Shown one piece after another: positions 1 through 10,410 of a stretch of DNA of 64,000 nucleotides. Both the position numbers and the translations under genes were made by a program. Each line of letters begins with the position of its first letter. The first letter of the stretch is position 1. The notes beneath the pieces were generated by a model that worked only from the letters and a program-made list of their open reading frames with translations, did not search any database and was not told where the DNA came from. This DNA comes from Solea solea (lineage: Eukaryota; Chordata; Actinopteri; Pleuronectiformes; Soleidae): contig NC_081136.1 in NCBI RefSeq assembly GCF_958295425.1, positions 14,157,381 to 14,221,380 on the forward strand, given 5' to 3'.

Positions 1-1717
1 AGGGACATACCAATACATACCACTAATGTGTCCTTACCACATTTTTACACATTTTTTAGTCTGGTCCTGTCAAAACGTGTTTTTATAATTGATTGAGCTT
101 GATTGGACTGATACGCTATTTGCAACATTTGTTTTCAGCAAAGTGCCATATAAATGAAGGTTGTTATTATTATTATTATTATTTATAGGCTTTTGGCAGT
201 ACAGTCTGATTATAATCAGTCATTTCTTTTGTCACGCACCTTTGACACTCCTTTGGAAGAGCAGTCAAAGGTGATTCATTTCAAAGTTGTGGAACAAACC
301 CCTGGCTTGCTGATTCCATTATTAAGTCATTAGTTGACGGACCCTTTTTTTTGAGTACATTTAGACTAATCAATGGGTATGTGTGTCAACTCGGGTTTGA
401 TGGGCAGGTGAGGCCCTTTTGTCTGCCAGAGTCAAGCTGGAGAGATATGTGTGGGTCAATGCTTGGGTGGAAACTGAGACACCTTTGGAATGTGTACATG
501 TGTGTATATATATATCTTACAAATATACTTGTTTAGATAATTGAATAAATGGATTGTTTCACAATATTTACCATAATGGGAAATTATATTAATATTCCTA
601 ATATCTAACCTTCTGATATAATATTTGACATAACATGAAATTGATCAAATTAGAGTGATTAATACATATTTTACCCCAATGGTGGGTATATTCTAATAGA
701 CAAAACACTGTACTATTAAATTGTGTAACTTTACTTTCACTCTTTAGAGTTATGACTTAACTTAAGTAACAATGATAGATTTTGGTGTGATTATGCATTT
801 ATTTGAATTACCAAATTAATTGTGTTTCTTTCTTGGTTATCAACCTGTACGTACTGTATTCAGTGATGTGAATAAAATGATATCATTTCATAGAGTTGTT
901 CAACGTCCTCTATTGCCTTCTATGCCTGGTCGAGTTTAGGCAGGCATTGATGTGAAGACCAGAATAAACTTGTCACCCCTTATATCTGAAAGCACAGCTA
1001 GTAAAATAAAATGTGTATAATATATTCTACATTTATTTTATTTAAAAATAAACTATCTACATGATACCTATCATTCCTACTGCAATACATAAACCAGGTA
1101 TACAAATCAAATACAAATCAGGTATTTACGGTAAGTTAATAACCACAGCAATCTTGATTATAATAGTATAATATTAACTAATTAATTAATTAATAATAAA
1201 TTAGTATTTGAATTAAACTCCCACAACATTTATGTAACTTTCAAATCCTAATTTCTCATACATTCCAGATGGGTTTTGAGTGAACAAATAACAATTTACT
1301 TTAGTCTCAACTCAGCACATGCAACACAACAACTGTCATAAATAACTGTTCACAAACACTGACGGAAATTAAATGTCCCGGAGTAAGATTGTGACCCTAT
1401 AACCTGAAAAAAAAGATCTTGACAAAAACTAGTCAATAATTGATTACTCCTATTATGGTCTGAATTTATTCATTCATTTGATACTAAAATTTAAAAATAA
1501 ATTTTAGTAGTAAAAAAAGAGGCATTTGTGTCATGCTCCAATTAATATTGATAATTTCAAACCTAATCCACTCTAATCACTTTAAATATAAAACAACATG
1601 AACAATGACATGCGATATATAATGAAATTAAATGTATATATCACATTTTAGTGAAATTAATCAGATTCATTAGCACAATTGGATACCACAGAAAAATAGA
1701 CTTAAATGAGAACTTAC
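1..1717 (-). other. Intron 1 (most of it) of mucin gene copy 0, whose coding part lies left of the window
   Basis: This stretch is nearly identical, in the same order, to intron 1 of the complete gene copy 1 (29343-31054). In copy 1 the signal-peptide exon starts 312 bases to the left of the point matching base 1, so copy 0's ATG exon should lie about 310 bases outside the window. The segment is AT-rich and holds a SINE-like tail with an (ATT)n microsatellite near 130-184 but no supported exon. The short open frame around 351-536 is not kept in frame in the sister copy and is not called. Confidence 0.6.
95..184 (+). repeat. Retroelement-like 3' tail ending in (ATT)n
   Basis: The sequence reads into AAGTGCCATATAAATGAAGG followed by GTT(ATT)n. 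This resembles the common fish pattern of a 'CGCTATATAAATAAAG' tail running into ATT repeats at the 3' end of short retroelements. The same tail sits in intron 1 of copy 1 at about 29437-29522 with a different number of ATT units, so it predates the tandem duplication. Family assignment is inference. Confidence 0.4.
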
Positions 1718-1850
1718 CCCAAATGAATTGATAAAAAAAGAAAAGTTATTATTTCCCCCTTTTTCCTGGTGTAGATGTTTTTCAATAGTTCCGTAGGTAT
1801 TGATTTTAGTGCAGTTCACTTGTTCAAGGGTGCAATGTCTGTGAATGTCT
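1718..1850 (-). other. Non-coding exon 1 (5' UTR) of mucin gene copy 0
   Basis: On the minus strand a leader of about 130 bases follows the TATA box at 1868-1876 and ends at a strong donor, GGG|GTAAGTTC, with the exon edge at 1718. The leader contains no ATG, as expected for a 5' UTR exon. The same TATA box, leader and donor recur at 31055-31213 in front of copy 1, at an offset of 29,337. The transcription start near 1850 is estimated from TATA spacing and not seen directly. Confidence 0.5.
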
Positions 1851-1867
1851 GATAAATCTGTGCAGGT

Positions 1868-1876
1868 CTTTATATA
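1868..1876 (-). promoter_or_regulatory. TATA box of mucin gene copy 0
   Basis: Minus-strand TATATAAAG preceded by CCAA. About 25 bases further upstream (1897-1910) lies an inverted repeat with arms GTGAC and GTCAC around a TGACGT, a CRE-like core. The arrangement is identical in front of copy 1. Conservation alone is weak evidence because the duplication looks recent; the TATA-leader-donor order is the main support. Confidence 0.5.
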
Positions 1877-1910
1877 TTGGAATGAAATAAAAGCAAGTGA
1901 CGTTGGTCAC

Positions 1911-3539
1911 TGATGACGGATTCTTTTTTTAAATAAATGTTGCAACACGTCTGTTGTATCTTGGCATAATCACATTCCATACTCCCTTCTTTTGTTCATG
2001 TTGCACAGAACAAAAAGCTGCCAAAATTCCACTTATGTGAAAGAAGTTATACCAGCTTAGCAGTAGGAGATGCTGAGAGCGATGGGGAGATAAGCAGAAG
2101 CGAAGCAGAACTGTACAAATGTTCACATGAATCAAGCTAAAATGTCCTTAACAAAGGGGACCCCTTTTAATATTTTATTAAACATTTGACATTTTACATC
2201 TATTGAGTTCTTAAATTACTGTATCCAGATAGAAGCTAATTACATGACTCATTCACAGGCATTATGAAACATACCAGCCCTGTTGTACCAACCATTACAA
2301 CACCAGTTACAGCTGCTTTTTCTGCTGCAACAATGGCACCTTTAATTATAGTACAACTATTGCACAACTCACTGATAAACTGATAAAACAGGTTGACTTT
2401 TAGATGTGCATTAACAAATGTCCTCAGCTTTTATAATTAAACTACAACAATAACATGTAAGCATTTCTTTTCAAATTGAAACATGTAAAGACCACTATCC
2501 TTGTGCAAGTTTTTGTGCATTCATATTAACCCATTTTAACTGCCAGTTTTGATCTTTTATGCCATACCAATCAGTGGTTCTGTATAAACACCGTCAGGTA
2601 GAAGAAGACTTGATGTCTGCTGTCGTAACGTCTGCATGTCGTGCATGTACTCGCCATTTATTAAATACAATTATTTTTATAATAAACCAGACTGTTGTAG
2701 TGGTGGCTTGGCCCTCCTTAAGAGGTGACGAGGAAATACAGATTGCGATGTACATTTAAAGGTAAAGTGTAAGATGAATTGTAAGGAAACGTCTTTTTCA
2801 CTGTCTCTGTTTCAACCCATAAAACCTTTAAGCAAACATTCCAATAAACAATACAAAAATGTCAAACTATTTTCTTGGATTCTTTTTTTTGACACAATTT
2901 CTAAGATATATATATCTACAATATTCAGCCCTCATGTACAATTGCATACTTTTTAATTGGAAGGATTCAAATCCTGCAACAAATAACCAATGGATTAGAT
3001 ACATGATGCTGAATATAAACCTGAAAAAGATAAGATATAGTCTGAGTGGCTCTGTTAGTACATTTTACAGAATGTGGGGCCCTCATACAATATGTGAATC
3101 TGTTACCTGGCCTGGAACTGTGAGCATATAGCCTTTGTCTGGACTGTTGCCTTTCTATTCTACTAATGTTTGACTTATACAGGGATACAGACTTTTTTCT
3201 TAATTATTATTCACTAATATTTTTGTCGTTGTCTTTAATTTATTTGTTTTTCTTTTTGTACGCCAGTTGTTGTTGTGAAAAAGCAATACAAAAATAAATG
3301 TTTACATTCCATGAAATAATTATTATGTAGCAGCATATTTTAAAAACAAGGCATCTGTAAAACAGTCAGAGTTCATTCCTCCTGCAGTTGGTGGTGTACA
3401 GTAGATTTTATCTAATAACTGTGGTAAAGGTGAGTCTGTAATTTTAGGTGTAGTTTCTTACTATCCTCATCATCAGCTGATTGCCATATACCTTGATGTT
3501 GTCAAATCATAAAGTTTGTATCAGTTAAGATGCTTAATG
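1911..3539. other. Intergenic spacer upstream of mucin copy 0; no gene seen
   Basis: Bases up to about 2440, and again about 2706-2885, match the spacer upstream of copy 1 (to about 31805, and 31806-31993) with growing divergence. The piece 2440-2705 is absent from the sister spacer. Small open frames such as 1929-2135 appear in both copies only because the DNA is duplicated; they lack splice context or recognisable domains. Confidence 0.5.
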
Positions 3540-3900
3540 TTAATTAAGATGCAGAATCTGATGAGGGTCTTGGTGTTGTAGGCACCATCGTGGTTGTTGT
3601 TGTTGAGGCAACTGTAGTAGTGGTAGTTGCTTCAGTGGTGGTGGTTGTTGTGGCTGCAGTAGTAGTTGTAGTTGCCACAGTGGTTGGTGTTGTAGGGGCT
3701 GCAGTTGTAGTTGTTGTGCCTGGTGTGGTAGTTGCCTGGCATAGTAGTTGTTGTTGGGGTTGTTGTTGCTAGTGTGGTTGTTGTTAGGGCTGGTGTTGTA
3801 GTTGTAGGCACCATTGTTGTTGTGGTTGTTGGGGATGCTGTAGTAGTTATAGTTGCAGCAGTGGTTGTTGTTGGGCCTGCAGTTGTAGGCACCATTGTGG

Positions 3901-3935
<35 letters not shown>

Positions 3936-4030
3936 GAGGAGGCTGCTGTAGTGTAGTAGTGGTAGAGTTGTCTCAATACCAAAATGAGTAACCACGATAC
4001 TATACCAGACAAAGTATCCCAGTTCCGGGT
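3540..4030 (-). pseudogene. Decayed Thr/Pro-rich mucin-like exon fragment
   Basis: On the minus strand a possible acceptor (TTTTTGCTGCAG, near 4044) leads into a frame that becomes Thr-rich, with a long ACA/ACC run, then MVPTTAGP and further T/P/A segments. Near 3737 the Thr frame breaks and resumes one base over, continuing as GTTTTTAAPTTPTTVA and ending in TTPRPSSDSAS followed by TAA at about 3544. It resembles the giant mucin exons in composition but has no SEA module, and the frame break suggests a relic. A GTT trinucleotide run lies at 3899-3935. It could instead be a separate small mucin gene with an unseen splice. Confidence 0.45.
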
Positions 4031-4079
4031 ATCATCGTGATACTGCAGCAAAAAGCAAAAAACATATAATATATATCTA

Positions 4080-4098
4080 TATTTATTTATATATTATT

Positions 4099-4132
<34 letters not shown>

Positions 4133-4140
4133 TATTGATA
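4080..4140. repeat. AT dinucleotide-rich microsatellite
   Basis: Runs of TATATATA alternate with ATTTATAT over about 60 bases. This is low-complexity sequence with no coding content. Confidence 0.7.
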
Positions 4141-4550
4141 TATTAGATTAAGCCTCATCACAGAGTGTTGATAAATGAACAATAAATAAATAATAACAAA
4201 TACTCTTAATAAATGCGTATATATTATTTTCTCATTTTAAATATTTAACTTAATTTATTAATATATTTTATAGAAATATGTGTTCTCATGTATTATTATT
4301 CTGTGCTTTTATTTTGAAGTTGTATGTTCAGTGAAGGTCACCTGAGCCTCTTGGGCCAATGAGGTGTTGTGATTTTTTTTTTTTCAGCCATGTAAGTTAC
4401 GGACATGGATGTATTGTTACGGACTGTGACATGGTGTTGACTTTTCCCTCCTAAAATGGCAGAAGAGATAGAAAACGTAACAAGTACCATGTGGAAAATA
4501 CATATATTACAGCAGTGCAGTGTATGTATATGTATGTCCACAGGAGGATT

Positions 4551-4583
4551 ATGTGTGTGTGTGTGTGTGTGTGTGGGGGGGGG
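4551..4583. repeat. (GT)n microsatellite followed by a G run
   Basis: About 12 GT units are followed directly by a run of about nine G. This is a simple repeat in unassigned intergenic sequence. Confidence 0.8.
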
Positions 4584-4963
4584 ATGTTGTGCCAATCTCA
4601 GCTGACATTCAAAGTCAAAATAGATAAAACATTAATAATATACAAACTTTCAAACTGTCAGGTCGAAACGTTTACATTAAAAACAAAATAACAGGTCAAC
4701 AACAAATCTATCGATCACCATCTAATGACAGCGATGTCAGCGGATCATTTCATCAGTACAGGCTGAGGTAATGCTGCTCTGCCCCACGCACTGTACGCAG
4801 CGAGTGTCCGCTGACGCGGGGCCGATCACCTCCGATACCGTCACTGCCAAACTATAAATACGTCGTAACTTAATTCACAAACCACATTTTTGAATTCTAA
4901 ATGACTAATTTCACGCCTCAAATGATCTTAAAACTGCGTTCGCGGACATCACGCGCGCATACA

Positions 4964-5026
4964 ATACTTTCTCGTGCGCACAAGATACTTTATCGTGCGC
5001 ACCAGAAAGTATCTCGTGCGCACCAG
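4964..5026 (+). repeat. Three tandem 21-bp units with a CTCGTGCGCAC core
   Basis: Units at 4964-4984, 4985-5005 and 5006-5026 share the core TCGTGCGCACMAG, with ATACTTT or AAAGTAT in front. They lie in a short CpG-rich patch (about 4730-5030) inside otherwise AT-rich DNA and are followed by a T run of about 17 bases. The AAAGTAT and ATACTTT forms are reverse complements, so neighbouring units can pair. Probably part of a mobile element; the family is not identified. Confidence 0.65.
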
Positions 5027-5205
5027 AAACGTTTAGTTTTTTTTTTTTTTTTTCGATGTCCCTTTAGGGGCTCCGTAGAAAACTCTATTTTTATGCATTT
5101 TCTATGTGCTTTATACATTGAAATCCTTTAACTCGTCATTCCTCAGCATGTACACAGAGCATCTAGCCTAATATTAGTCAATGAGAAAATAAATGGCATA
5201 CTAAC

Positions 5206-5425
5206 CTGGCATTCAACATATAAATCTGTGTGACGACACTGCAGGTGTTTTATGAGGTTGGATGTGTTCCCTCCTTTGGCTCCTATAGCTTGGTGGCAGC
5301 GCCTGCACAGTGGACGGCCATCGTCTATTGCTTTACTGTCTGTGCCTTGTTTAAAGCCAAAATAGTTCCAAATGTGACTTTTGGAGTTTGTTTTTATGGG
5401 CAAAATTAGTGGTGCCACAGACGTG
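5206..5425 (-). pseudogene. BED-type zinc-finger exon of a hAT-transposase/ZBED-like gene, isolated fragment
   Basis: The minus-strand frame encodes SKSHIWNYFGF, then PLCRRCHQ, GGNTSNLIKHL and QCRHTDLY. This is the BED finger order: aromatic W-x-Y-F, a C-x2-C pair, then an H-x(n)-H pair after NTSNLxxHL. The family binds DNA in hAT transposases and in domesticated ZBED genes. The exon ends at a good donor, CAG|GTTAGT (edge 5206). No ATG is visible at the 5' end, the frame running open through GTGGCACCA. No hAT catalytic exon is seen further left on this strand before the mucin relic. I read it as a stranded transposon fragment, although an exon of an unseen spliced gene is possible. Confidence 0.6.
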
Positions 5426-5545
5426 GCGACAGGGGCAGTGTAATTGTGTTGTCTCGTGTTTGTGACTGTAAGCCGTGCGCGTCTGGGCGAGACAGATCTT
5501 TAGCGAATTGGCTTAATATAAAACTAATAATAATATTATTATTAC

Positions 5546-5546
<1 letters not shown>

Positions 5547-5583
<37 letters not shown>
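5547..5583. repeat. (ATA)n microsatellite
   Basis: About 12 ATA/TAA units; simple repeat. Confidence 0.85.
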
Positions 5584-5586
<3 letters not shown>

Positions 5587-5589
5587 TGC

Positions 5590-7110
5590 ATTTTATTTAT
5601 AACTGCCTTTCAGAACACCCAAGGACACTTTGCAGAATAAAGATACAAAAAAAACAAAATGTCAACTCAGGTATCCTTACTGTCCCCCATTTTTCCTTTC
5701 ACCCAAACCGGTCAAGCCAGGTGTGTCAGAGATTTCTTCCTGTTGAGGAACAAGTAGGCTGAGGGGCCTTTTGAGTTATGTACAGATTCCGAAAGTGTGA
5801 TTTCTAAACTCTCCATCCAAGTGTAACACATGGAAATCTGAAAATATTGGAAAAAGATTTGGCATTCCTCAAACTGGTTTAGGGAGAATTTTAGCCTCAA
5901 CGATTTACACCTTCTGGGTGCCAAGAGACTACGATCAATGAAGTTGTCTAAAAAACAACCAAAAAAGAGGTAATGGCACCATTGTCAAACCTAAGTGGGT
6001 CCATATCGCATGCATAGGCAATATGGAACTTTGGGTTTCAGGTCACCACCATCATAAAACTAAAATAACTACAACATTCTACTCTATGGAGCTCCGGTAG
6101 CTGATCTCACACAAACAAGGTAACGCCTATAGATGTACATACTAGCTAACACAAATCAAACAATATTCGTCTCTTCGCTGGCTGTTTTCATCATAAAAGT
6201 GAAGATGGTGGATAGGTGTTGTTCCCCAGAATGCTAACGTTATGCTAACACAACACTTACCCTTCCAGTGACAACAACGCTCTGTTTAGTCAGTAGACTC
6301 CAGAGTTGAATGTTTGTCAAAAAGCCAGATTGCATCCATATGTTTCCCTTCCTCTTGTAAACCTCCAGTGACTCTCTGGACTAAGATGAAGGGAAGTTAA
6401 TCAGGAAGTTGTACCCTATATTATAAGGATGAGATATATTATGTCAAATGTTGCGATATATCGTTTGATGTCTATGGTTTTAAAGTGCACAGTGAAGTCT
6501 GACAGGTTGAATCGAGCACCAGTCTTGTTCATTTTTGTGACATCTTAGGCTGCCAACATGGCGGTTCATAGGGACCGGATTTTGTTATATTTGCAGAAGT
6601 TACCAGAAACATTTATTTTTACATGAACCCTATCAATGTAGATTTAATACACAAATGATGTGATTCCTCTTAATATAAAATCAGCATATGTAACTCAAAA
6701 CATTTATTTCATTGTCACATCCTTTATTATTTTGATTACACTACAGCAAAAACTACTGAACAGAATTAGATTAAAACAGTATTCAGTTAAATAACATAGC
6801 AAAGTCCATATAATTAGTTATTTTAAAGTCTTTAAAGTATTTTAAGTCTTCACCTTAGTCCCAACTCAGTACCTCAACAAATGTGATGAGTATCAATATC
6901 AAGTGGTCAGGACTTTTGGCTAAAAGTAAAATCCAGCCAAAAAAACTGTCTTCACACGTAACCCGTACCACTACTTCAAGCAGGAACAAGCCTGAAATGT
7001 CCCCAAGAAAAGAACCTTTAAATTGCAGTGATTCTACAAGCTGAATCAAAAGCACATTGCTACTGTACTGCTGTAATTCTGTTTTATTGCTGTTTAATTT
7101 AAGAACTTTT
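5590..7110. other. Intergenic DNA, probably decayed dispersed repeats; no gene seen
   Basis: The opening part (AACTGCCTTTCAGAACACCC and onward) looks like a sequence dispersed in fish genomes. Further on there are no frames with splice context or recognisable domains. The open frames at 5712-5924 and 6855-7055 give no family match I recognise and look accidental. Confidence 0.35.
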
Positions 7111-7113
7111 TAG

Positions 7114-7196
7114 ATGATCCAGGACTTTATGGAAATGCTGTAGCACCTGATGTAGAAAACCAAATCAGTCAGTTTCTTGGCATGGCGAAGGCATAT
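7114..7196 (+). other. Exon-like 83-base segment, unassigned
   Basis: A plus-strand acceptor (TTTAAGAACTTTTTAG) is followed by an 83-base open stretch, 2 + 27 codons, reading DPGLYGNAVAPDVENQ then ISQFLGMAKAY, and ends at a donor-like GTATGT. The composition looks coding rather than random. Parts of it (the CAGTTTCTTGGCAT region and TTCTACCAGTGTGA just downstream) recur near 32685-32774 in the copy 2 spacer without the intervening frame. I do not recognise the protein; a relic exon or a coincidence are both possible. Confidence 0.2.
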
Positions 7197-8227
7197 GTAT
7201 GTTTCTACCAGTGTGACAGTACGTTACAATATGCAATAATTAGTGAAGCTAAGTGAATTATACTTAGCTTAAAGCACTAGGTCAATTAAATATTGTATAA
7301 ACGTGTGTACGTTTAAGGTGGAAAAAGTGGGCTAATCGATAAAATATAAATACAAATCAATGTTTAGGGAACAGATTTAAAAGATGATGATGTACAGAAT
7401 TCACCTGGCTGATCATGTTACCTCAACTTCTGCATTTCATTGCACTAGAAAAATGATGAGACATTCACTGATTTATGACTTGCAAAATGCAAATATTACT
7501 ATAAACAAGGTAATGCATCAATACCTATTGGTGCCTGCTTATCCATCTGTGATACCCAGACTTTTTTTTTTTTTAACATTTTCTCCAACGTTTGAAATTT
7601 GTGTTTAAAAAATTGCAGCACATTTGAATGAAAACCCTATTTGTTTGCTATTTCCTAATTTGCTCTACTTTTTCATGGGCTCTTTCACATTCTCCTCAAA
7701 AAGAAAAGCAAGCACTCAAAATCTATTTAAATCTTTTTTCTTGTAATTTACATGTGAGCCCAGCCACTCCCCTACTCCCCCTGTGTACATGCTGTGCAGC
7801 TCAGCCCCAAGGACACACAATGCTTTTATGTGTTTTATGATTACTGTAGGCTCACTTAACATCAACAACAGCAAGACAATATAGTCAGATTTTAGAAATA
7901 TTATGGTCCTTGCTCACCCAGTCCAATCATTCCAAATTCTGAATAGTCCAAAAACTATATCTTCAAACAAAGTATTTTATATTTTTCAAACGTGTATTTA
8001 TTAAAATCAGTGTTTACACATATTTTATAAAGAACATTTCCCAAGACAACTTTTGCTGTATTAGTACAAACGCCGTACAAATTCTTAATAATTCCAAGTA
8101 TTTTGAAAAGTATTAGAATTGCTATGGTGGCTATGCCTGCCACAACAGCCTTATATCTGCCCTAGATTGAATTGGCTGGCAGATTCTGCTGTATAACAGA
8201 ACATATGATGTTACTGTCATGATTCCT

Positions 8228-9690
8228 TTTTTATGATCCACTTTCTTTGGACTGCGGGATCCCGCAAGGGAGCTGCCTGGGACCACTCTTATACGCCATC
8301 TTCACAAACGATTTACTATCAGTTTTGTGTAAAGCAACTGTACAAATGTATGCCGACGATTCCACATTGTATTATGCTGCAGAAACTGTTAGTGAACGGG
8401 ACAAAATTTTATCAGCTGAGTTGAATAGGGTTTTTGATTGGATAAAACAAAATAGTACTGAACATCTCGAAAACCAAATCAATTATCTTGGGATCGAGTC
8501 ATAAACTGTCATCTGCACCACGGATGAGTCTGAACATGGTTGGGGAACTTATAGAACAGGTAGATAAGGTAAAATTACTGGGCACAATAATAGATAGTCA
8601 GCTCTCATGGGCAGAACATATTGATGCCATAGTGAATAAAATGAGTTGTGGTATCTCCATGGTGAGGAAATGTCTTTCTTATGTCCCTGCATACATCGTG
8701 GGGCAGGTGGCTAAATCTTTAATTTTATGTCACCTGGATTATTGTGCACCTGTATGGTCATCTGCATGTAAAGGTCAACTAAAGAAATTACAAACTGCCC
8801 AGAACAGCGCTGCCAGGTTAGTATGACACTGTTCTATAAGAACAAACACTGTCAGTATGCATCGTCGACTCTCATGGTTAACAGTAGATAACAGGTTGGT
8901 TTTCAACACAACAACATTTTGAGTTGTGGTATCTCCATGGTGAGGAAATGTCTTTCTTATGTCCCTGCATACATCGTGGGGCAGGTGGCTAAATCTTTAA
9001 TTTTATGTCACCTGGATTATTGTGCACCTGTATGGTCATCTGCATGTAAAGGTCAACTAAAGAAATTACAAACTGCCCAGAACAGCGCTGCCAGGTTAGT
9101 ATGACACTGTTCTATAAGAACAAACACTGTCAGTATGCATCGTCGACTCTCATGGTTAACAGTAGATAACAGGTTGGTTTTCAACACAACAACATTTTTC
9201 AGAAATACTGTTTTTTCTTCTCAACCCGTTGTCTTATATTACCACATTTTCAAATGTGATCAGGTTCATTCACATTTGACAAGGGCAGCTGCTAACGACC
9301 AGTTGATGCTACAATGCCCAAAATCAAATGCTTTAAAGAGAACTATTATTTATCGTGGCATCAATCATTGGAATAATTGTCCACTGAATATATGTAAACT
9401 GAATAGCAAAGTATCTTTCAAGTACCATCTGAGAATGTACTATTTAAGTTTGTGATTGGGTATGGACATACAGTATTTACTGTATGAATGTAATAATGAA
9501 TGTAATGCTGTAAGAACTTATTCAGAATATTTTCTGATGATGTTTATAATGATGGCAACAATGGTTTACTGCTTTTAGATTCGATTTTAGATTTTTCTTT
9601 TTGTGTGTGTGTGGACCCCAGGAAGACTAGCTTGTCTAACTTTGCAGACAGATAATGGGGATCCTTTTAAATAAACAACAAACACAAGAG
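8228..9690 (+). mobile_element. 5'-truncated non-LTR retrotransposon (LINE, CR1/L2/jockey group) with RT fragment
   Basis: Plus-strand frames encode the reverse-transcriptase core: GIPQGSCLGPLLYAIFTNDL (finger/palm motif), then VQMYADDSTLYY with the catalytic A-D-D. After a frame break come KLLGTIIDSQLSWAEHID, LDYCAPVWSS and LQTAQNSAARLV, typical of the thumb and C-terminal part of this LINE group. The last block (HRRLSWLTVDNR and on) ends in a stop near 9455. The 3' part contains GGACCCCAGGAAGACTAGC and TAATGGGGATCC before an A-rich tail, matching the 3' UTR style of fish L2/CR1-like elements. No endonuclease domain is present. Frame breaks, stops and an internal duplication show that it is dead. 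The clade is inferred. Confidence 0.75.
8643..9198 (+). repeat. Exact-looking 278-bp tandem duplication inside the LINE fragment
   Basis: Bases 8643-8920 and 8921-9198 read the same, each beginning GAGTTGTGGTATCTCC and ending ACACAACAACATTTT. Both copies carry the same RT thumb segment (MSCGISMVRK through NSAARLV, then TGA), so the duplication arose after the element had decayed. No difference was noticed by eye, which suggests a recent event. Confidence 0.85.
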
Positions 9691-10049
9691 ACTAATTTTC
9701 ACTTAAAATATGTTGTATTCTGATCATTGTACATTTTCTGACAGAAACTAAACACCACAGGAGGTCTCACAGAATACAGCTATTTTTGTATAAATAATTA
9801 AAATTACACATACATATATAAAACAACATTTAGATGCATTTTCCCTTTACAACAATGCTGACTCTTTAGCTGCTAGTAAAGTAAAACCTGACCATATATT
9901 TTGCATGCCTTTGAATACAATAAATACATTTGTGTATGAATTTGTATTAAATAAAGCAAGTTTAAATGTGTAAACAGAACCATACAGATATTTTCCAACA
10001 CCCCAGTGTTTTTAAATACCATTGTAGTAGTATATATTATTTTACTTAC

Positions 10050-10291
10050 AGTGTTATTACAGTAATAATTTGGTGCAACAAAAGCTTGAAGTTGGCTTTG
10101 TAATTCTGCCCATGATCATTGACGTTTCCACTCAGAAACATAGTCACTTTGAATGATATCTCCAATCCATTGTCATTAAAGTGTCTGACCAGTGCAAAGT
10201 TGAACATGGTGGTGAGATTACAAGACGTGTCAACCATAAAACGGGCACTACTTTTGGATTCCTTTTCATTCCAACAAGGGCAGTCATACAC
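10050..10291 (-). other. Exon-like open frame just downstream of mucin copy 1, unassigned
   Basis: The minus-strand frame reads MYDCPCWNEKESKSSARFMV, then CNLTTMFNFALVRHF, GLEISFKVTMFLSG and NDHGQNYKANFKLLLHQ. A good donor, AACACT|GTAAGT, has its edge at 10050, and pyrimidine-rich acceptor-like sequence lies just upstream. It sits immediately 3' of copy 1's stop and is not present at the matching place behind copy 2, where there is a CA repeat instead. I do not recognise the protein. It may be a relic exon, part of a repeat, or only a 3' UTR open frame. Confidence 0.2.
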
Positions 10292-10324
10292 TCATAGCAA
10301 GTCAAAAGGGAATCAGCATAAATT

Positions 10325-10410
10325 CTACTGCTGATTTGACAGTAGCGTTGATAAAAGCACCAGGCAGAATGCAGTGATGAGGCTGATGTTTTGGCTTACT
10401 CCACTTGAAG
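10325..10410 (-). other. Copy 1 exon 9: C-terminal GPI-type anchor signal and stop
   Basis: After the acceptor TTATTTACAG the exon encodes SSGVSQNIS, a 15-residue hydrophobic stretch from LITAFC to LSTLLS, then NQQ and TAG at 10325-10327. Small residues S-S-G, a short polar spacer, a hydrophobic end and no cytoplasmic tail are the features of a GPI attachment signal. A single-pass anchor with a three-residue tail is the alternative. Polyadenylation signals behind it were not evident. Confidence 0.7.

Noticed and set aside
5712..5924. 70-codon minus-strand frame
   Set aside because: No recognisable domain, no splice context, and it lies in repeat-like intergenic sequence.
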